Below, in pieces: positions 24,038 to 33,525 of a stretch of DNA of 64,000 bases. Where the stretch lies: positions 3,182,501-3,246,500 of the forward strand of contig NZ_CP027806.1 of assembly GCF_003353065.1 (NCBI RefSeq), written 5' to 3'. Position 1 is the first letter of the stretch; every line of letters starts with the position of its first letter. This stretch comes from Cyclonatronum proteinivorum (GTDB lineage Bacteria; Bacteroidota; Rhodothermia; Balneolales; Cyclonatronaceae). Both the position numbers and the translations under genes were made by a program. Under the pieces are notes generated by a model. It saw only the letters and a list, made by a program, of their open reading frames with translations. It searched no databases and was not told the origin of the DNA.

Positions 24038-26084
24038 GCGCGCCATTGCGCATCCGACGGACTTACTTCGGGTACTGATGCGGGAGAAGCACAAACGCAT
24101 AGGCCATCTGCGCTGCAGCTACACCGTGCTGCCTGGCCGAAGCGCTGAAACGCTGCTGGGAGAAAATCCCCTTCAGAACGTCACATTGCCTGAATCGACG
24201 GTTCCGAAAGCCTATACTCAGGCCCTTATACAGCATCAGTTCACTATTTTGGGCAGCGGGACGCAGCAACAGCGGTACGGTATGCCCTGTCAGGGTTTTG
24301 AAGACTTTCAGTATGAAAGCGCCGCGGATATTCCTTCGCCGGAAATGCAGGTAAATCCAAGCAACCGGAAACGCGCTGCTTATGTGCGGCAGCTGATTGC
24401 GGATGATACCTACGAGCCCATTGACTGGCAGCTTGATTTCCGCAGCGGCTACCGGTGGCGCGCGTCACAAAATGCCAAGACCATACCGATTGTAAGCGGA
24501 AAAGGCTACGATATCAAAGTGCCCTGGGAACTGGCACGGCTGCAGCATTTGCCGGCTATGCTGCTTCAGGACGCCCCCGACAAGCTGAAAAGCAGACAGG
24601 AAGCGGTACATCAGCTGCTGGATTTTATTGCCGCCAACCCACCCGGATTCGGCGTCAACTGGGTTTCTACGATGGATGTTGCCATTCGGGCAGCCAATAT
24701 GGTGCTTAGCCTGTGGCTTATCGAAAAAGACGGAACGCTTCTCCCGGAGCCAGTCCGGAAAGTGATCGCCTGCTCCCTTGTTGATCACGGCAAGTGGGTC
24801 AAAGCCTTCCCGCTGCTGCAAAAAGGACGCGGGAACAATCACCTGCTGTCTGACTATGCCGGGATGGCTTTTATTGCACGGGCGCTGCACGGCTATGCAG
24901 CTGCGCCGAAGTGGCAGCAATGGGCGCTGGAAGGACTGCTGACACACTGCGGCTATCAGTTTAACGCAGACGGGTCCAATTTTGAAGGTTCTGTCAATTA
25001 TCACCGGCTTTCCACGGAAATTGTGGTGTGGGGGCTTGCGGCGCTTTCTCCCCGCATGGTGCACACCGACACCCGCTTTACCGGCCTGGTTTCCAAACTG
25101 GCCCGGGCCTCAGAGATTCTTCGTACGCTAAGGCGGCCCGATGGCTGCCTGCCTTCGTTTGGAGAAACCGACAGCGGACGCTTCTTCAACCTGAATCCCC
25201 GGCTGGTTGCCTTAGACCGGGAGACGACCTCCGGTGTGCTGCTGAAACCGCAGATGCAGGATTTTATGTCGGACACACAGTGGCTTGAGGCCAAAAATGA
25301 TCCGGCGGAAACCCTTGCGGTCAGTGAAGCCCTGCTGTTCGGATACCGGCAGGGGCCTGCTGCTGCGATCATAGCCGCCCTTATGCAGAGCGAAGCTCTT
25401 CTTCCGGATCAAAAAGCGTGCTACGCCGGATTTGAAACTGTTTCTCCTGTAGAAGAATCATCGGCGGAACCGCTCCCGCTCTACCCGCAGCAGGAATGGA
25501 AAATCAGCGAAGACTGCACCGGTACGGCCCTGAGCTGCGTGAAGTGCAGCGGGCTTGGACTTATCCTGATACGGGGGCGGGATCTTTGGCTGCTCGTACG
25601 GCTGCCTATGCAAAGCCCCGAGGCCATGGTGCATCAGGAATATGATGCGCTTGCCTTCGAGCTCTGGGCTGAGGGCGAGCTCCTTGTTCCGGAACCCGGA
25701 ACCTATGTATATACCCCGCATCCCTCCCTCCGTAAGCAGTACAAATCCGCTGCTGCACACGGATTGCCTCCTTTTGATGTGTCTGATGACGCGGCGCTTT
25801 GGGATAAAGGAGGCAACATCAGGCGGCGGCAGACAGGGCATTTCAGATGGGAGCAGCGGGCGGAGGAGATTCGTCTGTACCTTGACCTGCCTGAAGCGCC
25901 CGGGCTTACGCCGCCTCTGCAGCGATGCTTTCGTTTCACCGAAGGCACACTACAGGTATCCGGAAGCTGGGAAACCGGCGCGAAGACGGAAGCTGCAACG
26001 CCTGCCCGGGCTTACGGCGAGCTGGCCAAAGCCACCAAATGGCTTGATTTCCGGCAGCTTGAAAAGCTGTCCCGCGCGTACTGA
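24018..26084 (+). CDS. Heparinase II/III family protein
   Basis: The protein is 688 aa from MLLRHIKRAIAHPTDLLRVL. The frame is open further upstream, but that part lies inside the deacetylase gene and has no protein character, so the ATG at 24018 is chosen. The N-terminal alpha/alpha toroid has WRASQNAKTIPIVSGKGYDIKVPWELARLQHL-like sequence and GRGNNHLLSDYAGMAFI, with NADGSNFEGSVNYHRLSTEIVVWGL after it (about 315-340). The C-terminal beta-sandwich contains ALSCVKCSGLGLILIRGRDLWLLV and MVHQEYDALAFELWAEGELLVPEPGTYVY (heparinase C-domain). Enzymes of this fold cleave uronic-acid polysaccharides by elimination. In capsule loci they may edit or release the polymer. No signal peptide is apparent. 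Confidence 0.87.
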   Translation: MLLRHIKRAIAHPTDLLRVLMREKHKRIGHLRCSYTVLPGRSAETLLGENPLQNVTLPESTVPKAYTQALIQHQFTILGSGTQQQRYGMPCQGFEDFQYESAADIPSPEMQVNPSNRKRAAYVRQLIADDTYEPIDWQLDFRSGYRWRASQNAKTIPIVSGKGYDIKVPWELARLQHLPAMLLQDAPDKLKSRQEAVHQLLDFIAANPPGFGVNWVSTMDVAIRAANMVLSLWLIEKDGTLLPEPVRKVIACSLVDHGKWVKAFPLLQKGRGNNHLLSDYAGMAFIARALHGYAAAPKWQQWALEGLLTHCGYQFNADGSNFEGSVNYHRLSTEIVVWGLAALSPRMVHTDTRFTGLVSKLARASEILRTLRRPDGCLPSFGETDSGRFFNLNPRLVALDRETTSGVLLKPQMQDFMSDTQWLEAKNDPAETLAVSEALLFGYRQGPAAAIIAALMQSEALLPDQKACYAGFETVSPVEESSAEPLPLYPQQEWKISEDCTGTALSCVKCSGLGLILIRGRDLWLLVRLPMQSPEAMVHQEYDALAFELWAEGELLVPEPGTYVYTPHPSLRKQYKSAAAHGLPPFDVSDDAALWDKGGNIRRRQTGHFRWEQRAEEIRLYLDLPEAPGLTPPLQRCFRFTEGTLQVSGSWETGAKTEAATPARAYGELAKATKWLDFRQLEKLSRAY

Positions 26085-26457
26085 GGCGGTATGCAGAAGG
26101 CATACTTTTCAGCTTTGGGAAGTAGGATCCGCCTGAACCGTCCTGCTCCCAATCGAACGGATGTTCTTTTGTTATTACCTGGCTGATATTCGTAGTTTAG
26201 CGGGCAGGTCTGAACGTCACAAAACGAGGGTATGAAGTGCCTCCAACACGCATCCCGGACTTCATGCTCATCTGCTTCTGTCAGTACCAAATAAGGATGC
26301 GAATCATCAGGATACTCATCTTAGGTACCTTACTTTTCGGCCTTTATTTGGCACCATTGCTTTGGTTCATGCGGTATCATTTGCTCTGCACGAATATTCT
26401 GCTGTCACTCAACGCTCATTTTTATAATAATCCCTATCTACGGCACTGATAAGCTGC
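26085..26457. other. 373-bp gap inside the polysaccharide locus
   Basis: No convincing gene. A short frame near 26237-26449 contains a hydrophobic stretch but has no recognisable family and lacks support. The gap may separate two transcription units of the locus. Confidence 0.45.
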
Positions 26458-27585
26458 ATGCGTACATCTACGATTAAAATGGTGATTATCACCAAAAACC
26501 TTGATACCGATGACCGGCTTATCAAAGAGGTTGAAACGATTGGGGCTCCGTCGGGGGATACCCGCGTGCTTGCGGTGGAGCGCGACCATCCGAAAGGGCG
26601 CAAGGGAGTGCTTGGTTCCGGTGCTGCCTTTCACAGCTGCAGCGACACTTTTCGTCCGCTGTTCCGGCCCGGTCGCGGCATTGTCTTCAAAGCAGGGGAG
26701 ACCCTTCTGAAATTTATGGTCCGCGATATTACGGACCGCCGGGATGTGCTCTGGATCCATGATCCGGCTTTGCTGCCGTATGTGCAGTGGGCGCTGCTGC
26801 TCCGGAAAGCCGGATGGGTGAAGAAAGTCATCTGGGATTTGCACGAGCTGCCGCCTGCGTCGCGGCTGCAGGGCCGCTGGATTGAGGTCACTCGGAAGGT
26901 ATTGCAGCAGCTGGATGTGGTTGTGGTAACCAATGCCTGGCGTCTGTCCTATATAGAAGAAAAATTGGGGGTTTCGCTGCCGCATGCCGTCATCCTGGAG
27001 AATTATCCTTCCCGGTGTGCCATAGAAAAACCTGTTGAGGCGCTGCCGGAAACGCTCAGCGACTGGCTGAAGGGCCGGGCGTATTTCATCCTGCAGGGCG
27101 GGGCGAGCGCTGACCGGCACTACCCGACCGTCGTAAAAGCCTGCATGGAGATGAATCTGCCGGTCGTTGTGGTAGGCAAGCCGGGTGAGGTTTACGATGA
27201 GAACCTGATATACAATACCGGCTGGATACCGCAGGAAGACGTCTATACCTATATTGATCACGCCGCGGGCAGCCTCATTTTTTATGATCAGCGTGACCCC
27301 AATGCCTGGTACTGCTCCCCCAACCGATTGTTTCAGGCCATTGGCAGAGGGTGCCCCGTGCTTACGGGGAATAATCCGCCTCTTAAGTCAGTAGTGGAAG
27401 AAAGCGGGGCCGGGGTAGCCGCTGATACGGACGGTGCTGATACTGCTGCGGTAAAGCAGGCGATCACGCAGTTTTTGAAGGCTCAGGAAACCTACAGACA
27501 GCGGGCTGCAGCATCCCGGCACAGGTATATATGGGAAGGGCAGACGCAAAAGCTCTCCGAACAGCTTGCAGGGCTTCGGGGCTAA
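26458..27585 (+). CDS. Glycosyltransferase (GT-B fold, family 4-like)
   Basis: A 375-aa protein with an N-terminal Rossmann-like strand (KMVIITKNLDTDDRLIKEV), VLWIHDPALLPYVQWALLLR and KVIWDLHELPP (about 122-132), typical of GT-B sugar transferases. The C-terminal domain has GRAYFILQGGASADRHYPTVVKAC and YCSPNRLFQAIGRGCPVLTG (about 289-308), which replaces the usual E-x7-E motif by SPNRLFQAIGRG as in several GT4-like enzymes. An alternative start lies seven codons in (MVIITK). It is followed after 20 bp by the polymerase-like gene. Confidence 0.78.
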   Translation: MRTSTIKMVIITKNLDTDDRLIKEVETIGAPSGDTRVLAVERDHPKGRKGVLGSGAAFHSCSDTFRPLFRPGRGIVFKAGETLLKFMVRDITDRRDVLWIHDPALLPYVQWALLLRKAGWVKKVIWDLHELPPASRLQGRWIEVTRKVLQQLDVVVVTNAWRLSYIEEKLGVSLPHAVILENYPSRCAIEKPVEALPETLSDWLKGRAYFILQGGASADRHYPTVVKACMEMNLPVVVVGKPGEVYDENLIYNTGWIPQEDVYTYIDHAAGSLIFYDQRDPNAWYCSPNRLFQAIGRGCPVLTGNNPPLKSVVEESGAGVAADTDGADTAAVKQAITQFLKAQETYRQRAAASRHRYIWEGQTQKLSEQLAGLRG

Positions 27586-27605
27586 TTTTTCAATCATAAT
27601 TTTTT

Positions 27606-28754
27606 ATGTCTAACCGGTATCGCAGCTTTAGCCTGCTGATCATTCTGATAACAGCCTTTTCGCTACGGGCTGTATTCAGTTTCATCAATGTTTTTTACGT
27701 GACCCTGCCACAGGGCGGGGCCGATGCACAGCGGTTCAACCGCATGGCGCTGGAAGTACTTGAAAACATGGATATGCTTACCCTCGAATTCTTCCTCACC
27801 GGGGGGACCAATGCCATCGTTTCTGTAGGGGCGGTTTTGTACAGCATCACGAGCCCGTCTATGTTTGTGATGGGCCTGTTTATGTCGGTACTGGGTACGC
27901 TTGTAGTTTATTATGTGTACAAGCTGGTTAAGGAAGTGACCGGCTCGAAAGGGGCGGGTTTGTCGGCAGCCGCCTTTACGGCGGTCTTCCCGCAGCTTAT
28001 TCTGCATTCAGCCCTGTTTTTGCGGGAAACGCCGGTAAACCTGGCTTTCCTGCTTGCCGTCTATTATGCGGTTCTCTACCTCAAACGCGGCTCTGTCATA
28101 AACCTCACCACTTCTTTCTTTGCCGCGCTGATCGCCATCATTTTTCACTCCGGCGTGGTTTCCTTCTTTATTGCCATCGTGCTGTACATATTTTTGTACC
28201 GTACGAAGGGGATAAAGCATGCCTGGATCAAAAACAGCTTTATCCTGCTGGTTACCCTTGGGTTTTTATTCTACCTCAACACAACCGGACTCGGGCTGCG
28301 CAATTTTGAAGGGGATCTGACCAATGTGGCAACGCAGTTTGAAGAACGGGAGCAACAGGGGGGCTACGGTGAATCGGCTTATCCTGAATGGTTGCGGTAT
28401 CAGGGAGAAGGCGGTGAGCTCTGGAAGTTGCCGCTGCGGGTTGTTGCTTTTGTGCTTTCCCCTGTCTTCCCCTATCACTTTTCGGAGCTGATTCACCTCT
28501 TAGGCTTTCTGGATGCCTTTCTGTACCTCTACCTGTTCGGATATCTTTTTGTGAACCGAAAAATCATACCCCGCAATCAGTCCTTGTATTTCATAGTGAT
28601 TGTCGTGCTGGTGTTTTATGTGTTTTTTTCGTTTGGGGTTTCCAATGCGGGTACCGCTATCCGGCACCGGGCAAAAGCAGCGCCCCTGCTTATCGCTGCG
28701 GTTTATATGGTCAGGTTTGCGAAAAAATTGCTCAGAAAACGGCGCACTACCTGA
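27606..28754 (+). CDS. Multi-membrane-span protein, candidate polysaccharide polymerase (Wzy-like)
   Basis: The 382-aa protein has about nine to eleven hydrophobic segments (for example LLIILITAFSLRAVFSF, MFVMGLFMSVLGTLVVYYVY, FFAALIAIIFHSGVVSFFIAIVLYIFLY, FIVIVVLVFYVFFSFGV). A large loop near 245-290 contains REQQGGYGESAYPEWLRY. This topology fits O-antigen/capsule polymerases (Wzy/EpsG-like) or GT-C-type transferases; sequence conservation in these groups is too low for certainty. A flippase-type locus needs a Wzy, and no other candidate is present in the locus. Confidence 0.65.
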   Translation: MSNRYRSFSLLIILITAFSLRAVFSFINVFYVTLPQGGADAQRFNRMALEVLENMDMLTLEFFLTGGTNAIVSVGAVLYSITSPSMFVMGLFMSVLGTLVVYYVYKLVKEVTGSKGAGLSAAAFTAVFPQLILHSALFLRETPVNLAFLLAVYYAVLYLKRGSVINLTTSFFAALIAIIFHSGVVSFFIAIVLYIFLYRTKGIKHAWIKNSFILLVTLGFLFYLNTTGLGLRNFEGDLTNVATQFEEREQQGGYGESAYPEWLRYQGEGGELWKLPLRVVAFVLSPVFPYHFSELIHLLGFLDAFLYLYLFGYLFVNRKIIPRNQSLYFIVIVVLVFYVFFSFGVSNAGTAIRHRAKAAPLLIAAVYMVRFAKKLLRKRRTT

Positions 28755-28805
28755 TGTTCAGATACCTTCGCCGCAATTTCCGGGGAATGACTTCCGCTTT
28801 TAGCC

Positions 28806-29939
28806 ATGCCGCATAAACCGATCCGGGTTCTTCATATCATCAATACCCTCAGCTATGGCGGAGCAGAAATTCTGCTTCGGGAAGGGCTGCGGGTCGCGGA
28901 CCGGTCCGAAGTTGAGCTGCATTTTGCAAGTCTGAATGATAAAAATGACCTGCTTCGCCCGGATTTAGCGGATTTGGGCGGCACGGTGACCTGCCTGGGA
29001 CTGGACCATCCCCGCTATTTTTTCCGGGCCTTCAGACGCGGACTTGCATACATCCGGACGCGTGATATCGATATCATTCATGCCCATTTGCCGGTTTCCG
29101 GATTTATGGCACGGCTACTGGGGCGGGTAAGCGGCAGGCCGGTGCTGTATACCGAGCACTCACTTCCCGCAGCCTACAGCCGGCCAATGCAGCTTATCAG
29201 CCGCATAAGCTGGGGATGGCAGCAGTACGTGACGGCCATTTCGGAGGATGTGGAAGCCGGGATTCATCAGCGGTATGGCAACAAAGTGCCGGTGCAGGTG
29301 ATCTGCAACAGCATCAATACCGCACGTATTGCCCCGCATCCGGAGGCGGGTGCGCGCATTCGGGCACAATACGGCATTCCCCCGGAAGCCCGCGTAGCGG
29401 GTACCATTGCTTCCCTGCGCAACAGTCCTGCCAAGCGCATGGATGTCTGGCTGCAGGCCGCTCAAAAAATTGCCGAAAAGGAACCCTCCGCAAGGTTTAT
29501 GATCGTTGGTGACGGTGACCGTCGACCGGCGCTGGAGGCGCTTGCCGCTTCCCTGGGGCTACAGGACCGTGTTGTTTTCACCGGAAATCAGGCGGATGTT
29601 GTGCCTTTCCTTAACGCCTTTGATGTCTTTCTGCTTTCGTCACAATATGAAGGTTTCGGCATAGTGCTGATAGAAGCCATGGCCTGCGGTATTCCCGTAT
29701 CGGCTACACAGGTGGCGGGCATCCGCAATATCATCACGCCGAATGAGACCGGTTTGCTTGCTGCCTTTGATGAAAGCGTTGCAGCCTCCTTGGCACAAAA
29801 TACCCTGCGGCTGTTCCGGGAACCGGCGCTTGCCCGCCGCCTTTCCAATAACGGGCGGCAGCGGGTCGAGCAGCAATACAGCATCCAAAACATGCAGCGG
29901 TCCTTTGAGGACATATACCGGAAGCTGCTGCATGACTGA
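28806..29939 (+). CDS. Glycosyltransferase family 4
   Basis: This 377-aa protein has the N-terminal RVLHIINTLSYGGAEILLREG, the GGAE loop of GT4 enzymes, IDIIHAHLPVSGFMARL, and VLYTEHSLP (about 115-123). The C-terminal Glycos_transf_1 domain has ARFMIVGDGDRRPALEALAASLGLQDRVVFTGNQADV (about 233-270) and SSQYEGFGIVLIEAMACGIPV (about 277-297) with the E-x7-E pair. It probably transfers a hexose or hexosamine to the growing lipid-linked unit in the cytoplasm. It is 51 bp downstream of the polymerase-like gene. Confidence 0.9.
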   Translation: MPHKPIRVLHIINTLSYGGAEILLREGLRVADRSEVELHFASLNDKNDLLRPDLADLGGTVTCLGLDHPRYFFRAFRRGLAYIRTRDIDIIHAHLPVSGFMARLLGRVSGRPVLYTEHSLPAAYSRPMQLISRISWGWQQYVTAISEDVEAGIHQRYGNKVPVQVICNSINTARIAPHPEAGARIRAQYGIPPEARVAGTIASLRNSPAKRMDVWLQAAQKIAEKEPSARFMIVGDGDRRPALEALAASLGLQDRVVFTGNQADVVPFLNAFDVFLLSSQYEGFGIVLIEAMACGIPVSATQVAGIRNIITPNETGLLAAFDESVAASLAQNTLRLFREPALARRLSNNGRQRVEQQYSIQNMQRSFEDIYRKLLHD

Positions 29940-30012
29940 AATCTTCAAAAATCTCTATTGTTTCATCCCTCGTATGCGCCTTATTAACGCCTGCTTTCTC
30001 AGGCCGTAGCTG

Positions 30013-31140
30013 ATGAAAAAAGTCCTTTTTATAGCGGCCAACGCCCGCTCGCTGATTGCAAACCGCGGCGACCTGATCCGGGAACTGACATCCCGCGGGC
30101 ATCAGGTTCATGCCCTGATACCGGATTACGATTTTCTGCCGGAAGTGGAAGAACTTGGCATTAGCTGGGAGTTGATTCACCTCAGCAGAACCGGTGCTGA
30201 TCCTTTTCGGGATTACCGCAGTTACCGCGAGCTGAAGCAAAAAATCAGGCAGTTTGGTCCAGACATCACCTATGGCTATTCCATAAAACCGGTCATCTAC
30301 GGTGCGCTTGCGGCCCGGGCCTGCGGTGTAGCGGTCCGTGCTTCAATGATTACGGGCATGGGGTATCTGTTTACGGGTAATACCCTCAAACAGCGGCTGC
30401 TGCGGATTGCAGGGGCGTGGCTCTACCGTCAGGCCATGAAAGCCTCGACGACCATCTATTTTCAGAATCCGGATGATGTAGCCCTGTTTAAAAGTTTAGA
30501 TATTATCCGAGCCAAAGAAGCATCCAAAATTGTGCGCACGAACGGTTCAGGCGTAAACATGGATCGTTTTTACGAAACGAGGCCGGTAAAGGAACCCGTT
30601 CGTTTTCTGGTTATTTCCCGGCTGCTGGAAGACAAAGGCATTCGCGAATTTGTACACGCTGCCCGGCTGCTGCATCATCGCTATCCCGAAGCGGCCTTTC
30701 AGGTTGTCGGCCCTCTTGACCTGAATCTGCCGCACGCCCTGCCCGAACGGGAGGTTGAAAGCTGGAAAGCGGAAGGACTGGTTGACTTCACCGGCGGGGT
30801 GAAGGATGTGCGGCCGTACATCGAAAGCTGTTCCGTGTATGTGCTGCCTTCCTACCGCGAAGGCACGCCCCGCTCGGTGCTGGAAGCGATGGCGATGAAG
30901 CGGGCCATTATTACGACCGACACACCCGGCTGCCGCGAAACCGTGGAGCAGGAGGTAAACGGATTTCTGGTGCCCGTTAAGTCATCCGAAGCCCTTGCCG
31001 CTGCAATGGAGCAGTTCCTGCAGCAGCCGCAGCTCATTGATCGCATGGCAGCCGAAAGCCTGCGTATATGCCGTGAGAAATATGATGTTACCAAGGTTAA
31101 TCAGACCATTCTCGAAGGTCTCAAGCTACATACCGATTAG
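30013..31140 (+). CDS. Glycosyltransferase family 4 (PglA/WbpT-like)
   Basis: This 375-aa protein begins MKKVLFIAANARSLIANRGDLI. It has GPDITYGYSIKPVIYGALAAR and ASMITGMGYLF (about 81-116), a pattern frequent in GT4 enzymes that act on undecaprenyl-diphosphate-linked N-acetylated sugars (PglA-like). The C-terminal domain has FLVISRLLEDKGIREFVHAARLL and VLPSYREGTPRSVLEAMAMKRAIITTD (about 277-303), with the conserved E-x7-E pair. It likely adds the second sugar after the initiating transferase encoded at 32866. It is 6 bp upstream of the deacetylase-like gene. Confidence 0.88.
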   Translation: MKKVLFIAANARSLIANRGDLIRELTSRGHQVHALIPDYDFLPEVEELGISWELIHLSRTGADPFRDYRSYRELKQKIRQFGPDITYGYSIKPVIYGALAARACGVAVRASMITGMGYLFTGNTLKQRLLRIAGAWLYRQAMKASTTIYFQNPDDVALFKSLDIIRAKEASKIVRTNGSGVNMDRFYETRPVKEPVRFLVISRLLEDKGIREFVHAARLLHHRYPEAAFQVVGPLDLNLPHALPEREVESWKAEGLVDFTGGVKDVRPYIESCSVYVLPSYREGTPRSVLEAMAMKRAIITTDTPGCRETVEQEVNGFLVPVKSSEALAAAMEQFLQQPQLIDRMAAESLRICREKYDVTKVNQTILEGLKLHTD

Positions 31141-31146
31141 AAGCAG

Positions 31147-31938
31147 ATGGAATTTACGTTCGAAGCCTACGAAACCGCCTTAAAAACCGCCTTATCCCGT
31201 TTTGAGCATATCCTCACGGCCATAGCCTTTGTATCGGCTGATGCCGGTGCGCTCGAAAACCGCAGCGTACTGATTCTCCGGCACGACTGTGAACGCGATC
31301 TCCGGAAAGCCCTTCGTATGGCTGAACTCGAGCAACGTTTGGGGATTTGTGCGACCTACTACATTCGGGTACACAGCGAATACTATAACCTGATGCAAGC
31401 GGAAGAACGGCAGCTTTTGCGGCAAATCGCTGACATGGGGCATGAAGTGAGCTTACACTACGAGCCGCAGTTTTATCACGGGGAACATCAGTCACTGATT
31501 GAAGGCATTGAGCGGGACCGCGCCGTACTCCGGGATATTCTGGGTCCGGACGCTGCACTTACAACCATGTCACCCCATCAGCCGACCCTGCGGACGCCCG
31601 ACTTTGAAGCGCTGGCGCGCAGCGGCATTGTGGATGTTTATACACATCCAAGGTTCAAAGACCTGTCCTACTATTCCGACAGCGGCATGAAGTGGCGGGA
31701 GAAAACGCTGCAGCAGGCGGCAGAAACGGAAGTACGGTGTCAGTTTCTCATTCATCCGGATTTCTGGAATACGGTGCACACCGACTGGTTCACCAATCTG
31801 GATCAGCGGGTGGAGGCCTGTATCGGGGCGCTTCAGCAAACAGCTGCACACGAAAAGGAAGTCTGCCGGAACTACCTGAAAAACCGGGCAGCGCATGACG
31901 CAGCCTTTAAAAGTAAGGTTGGAGCAAGCCGGGCATGA
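31147..31938 (+). CDS. Polysaccharide deacetylase-like protein (short type)
   Basis: The 263-aa protein carries SVLILRHDCERDLRKALRMAELE (about 40-62), in which RHDCE replaces the usual metal-binding TFDDG. GHEVSLHYEPQFYHG (about 98-112) supplies a single conserved histidine, and LTTMSPHQPTLRTPDFEAL follows. Such proteins occur in many O-antigen/capsule loci and resemble NodB deacetylases by fold, but their reaction is unproven. Its gene overlaps the formyltransferase-like gene by 4 bp, suggesting the two modify the same sugar. Confidence 0.75.
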   Translation: MEFTFEAYETALKTALSRFEHILTAIAFVSADAGALENRSVLILRHDCERDLRKALRMAELEQRLGICATYYIRVHSEYYNLMQAEERQLLRQIADMGHEVSLHYEPQFYHGEHQSLIEGIERDRAVLRDILGPDAALTTMSPHQPTLRTPDFEALARSGIVDVYTHPRFKDLSYYSDSGMKWREKTLQQAAETEVRCQFLIHPDFWNTVHTDWFTNLDQRVEACIGALQQTAAHEKEVCRNYLKNRAAHDAAFKSKVGASRA

Positions 31939-32861
31939 AAATCTGCTTTCTCTCCACACAGGCTTTTTCCGTAAATACCCTTGCGCACCTCTGTGCAAGC
32001 GGCAAACATGACATTGTTGTTTGCGGCATAGACCCAGACACGGCGGCCCGCGCAAAGGTTTCCGGCTATGCTGACTACGCACCGGAAGCCCATAAGCTGG
32101 GGCTGCCGTACTACGCGGTTCATGCCTTTAACCTCTCGGATGCGCGGGATACGGCCTTTTTTGAATCCTCGGCCTTTGACGTCATCGTAGCTCTGGGCTG
32201 GAACCGCCTCATTCCGGACCGGCTGATCGAAAGTACGCGCTACGGCGTAATCGGCTCGCATAGCAGCCCGCATGCGCTTCCGTTTGGCCGCGGACGCTCT
32301 CCGGTCGTATGGAGTATTGTGCTGGGCTTTGCCCAAATTACAAGTCAGCTCTTTCGTATTGATTCCGGGGTTGATACGGGGGAAGTGCTCGCGAGCCGGG
32401 TCATTCCGATTGGACCGGAAGACAGCACGCAGATCCTGTACTACAAAATCGCCCTGGGGCATGCCCTGATGCTGGAAGAAGCCCTTGAAAACCTTAAAGC
32501 GAAACGCTATCTGCCGGCCTCGGGTCTGCCGGATCTGGTCTTGCCCAAGCGCGGACCGGCCGACGCCAACATTGACTGGCGGCATGCTGCGCAGCGCATT
32601 CACGACCTCGTACGTGCCGTGAGCCCGCCGTTTCACGGGGCCTTTTTTGGCTTGGGGGGCAAAAAATATGTCCTCACCCGTTCCAAAGTCTGGGACGGTC
32701 TCTCCGCGTCCGGGAAACCGGGCGAGGTGATCGCGGGCTTTCCGGATGGTGCCGCGCTGGTTGCGACAGGTCAGGGCTGTTTGCTGCTGCTGGAACACAA
32801 CTGCGCGTTGCTCAAACGGGGCAGCATGCTCGAAAGCCTGATAACAGACACCAAAGCTTAA
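31935..32861 (+). CDS. Formyltransferase-fold protein (sugar N-formyltransferase candidate)
   Basis: This 308-aa protein has the order of Fmt/ArnA-type formyltransferases: MKICFLSTQAFSVNTLAHL, FDVIVALGWNRLIPDRLIE (about 81-99), the active-site region YGVIGSHSSPHALPFGRGRS (103-122), and DSGVDTGEVLASRVIPIGPED (143-163). The C-terminal OB-like part has GGKKYVLTRSKVWDG. These enzymes move a formyl group from N10-formyl-THF to the amine of a nucleotide-linked amino sugar. The catalytic Asp is present (Asp147) but the Asn-x-His triad element is altered (see findings). With an aminotransferase at 44.1 kb, an N-formylated amino sugar in the polymer is plausible. Confidence 0.8.
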   Translation: MKICFLSTQAFSVNTLAHLCASGKHDIVVCGIDPDTAARAKVSGYADYAPEAHKLGLPYYAVHAFNLSDARDTAFFESSAFDVIVALGWNRLIPDRLIESTRYGVIGSHSSPHALPFGRGRSPVVWSIVLGFAQITSQLFRIDSGVDTGEVLASRVIPIGPEDSTQILYYKIALGHALMLEEALENLKAKRYLPASGLPDLVLPKRGPADANIDWRHAAQRIHDLVRAVSPPFHGAFFGLGGKKYVLTRSKVWDGLSASGKPGEVIAGFPDGAALVATGQGCLLLLEHNCALLKRGSMLESLITDTKA

Positions 32862-32865
32862 CAGG

Positions 32866-33525
32866 GTGAAAGACCGTTTAAAACGCACCTTCGACCTCCT
32901 CTCCGCAAGTGCCGTCTTGCTGATCGTATCGCCCCTTATGGCCTGTATCGCCCTGTGGATCAAACTGGATAGTACGGGCCCCGTGCTGTTTCGTCAGCAG
33001 CGGATAGGCAGGGCACAGAACCCCTTTGAGGTGCTTAAATTCAGGACGATGGTTAACCGTAAGCCGGAAGAAATTGATCAGTTCGCCGAGGCCGTAGTGT
33101 CCGGTGAAGCAGACAGCCGGGTGACCCGCGCCGGACGCTTCTTACGCAGAACCTCTCTGGATGAGCTCCCGCAGCTTTGGAATATTGTACGGGGAGACAT
33201 GTCAGTGGTCGGGCCGCGGCCCATCATCCCCGAGCAGCTTGCCGCCATTCGCGCGGAATACCTTTCGCGTTTTGAGGTAAAGCCCGGATTAACCGGTCTT
33301 TCACAAATCCGGGGGCGCCGCGACCTGGACTGGATTTTATGGCTTGAAGCCGACTGTGAATACGCGGCCCGCTATGGGTTCTGGTATGATTTGGGCATCA
33401 TCCTCAAAACCGTTAAGGTGGTTTTTACCGGGTACGGACTCTACTCCGAAGGAAAAGGCAGAAACTGGCGTGAATTTGTGGTAAGCGGTCAGCCGGCAAC
33501 AGGAGACCGTGCGGAAAGGCCATAA
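32866..33525 (+). CDS. Initiating phosphoglycosyl transferase (bacterial sugar transferase, PglC/WcaJ-like)
   Basis: A 219-aa protein with one N-terminal membrane-embedded helix ([22 protein letters not shown]), then the bacterial sugar transferase domain: KFRTM (58-62), [24 protein letters not shown] (97-120) with the catalytic Asp99-Glu100 pair, and [16 protein letters not shown]. The short length, without the multi-span N-terminal region of WbaP/WcaJ, matches monotopic PglC-type enzymes. These attach a sugar-1-phosphate to undecaprenyl phosphate at the inner membrane, starting the repeat unit. The start is a GTG, 4 bp after the preceding gene. The stop codon TAA coincides with the first bases of a small repeat element. 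Confidence 0.93.
   Translation: MKDRLKRTFDLLSASAVLLIVSPLMACIALWIKLDSTGPVLFRQQRIGRAQNPFEVLKFRTMVNRKPEEIDQFAEAVVSGEADSRVTRAGRFLRRTSLDELPQLWNIVRGDMSVVGPRPIIPEQLAAIRAEYLSRFEVKPGLTGLSQIRGRRDLDWILWLEADCEYAARYGFWYDLGIILKTVKVVFTGYGLYSEGKGRNWREFVVSGQPATGDRAERP

Noticed and set aside
26237-26449. 70-aa membrane protein in the gap at 26.1-26.5 kb
   Set aside because: A single hydrophobic stretch only, no conserved pattern, and a short open frame in a gap.
31872-32963. 363-aa minus-strand frame opposite the formyltransferase and sugar transferase genes
   Set aside because: It spans two conserved plus-strand genes and has no recognisable family.
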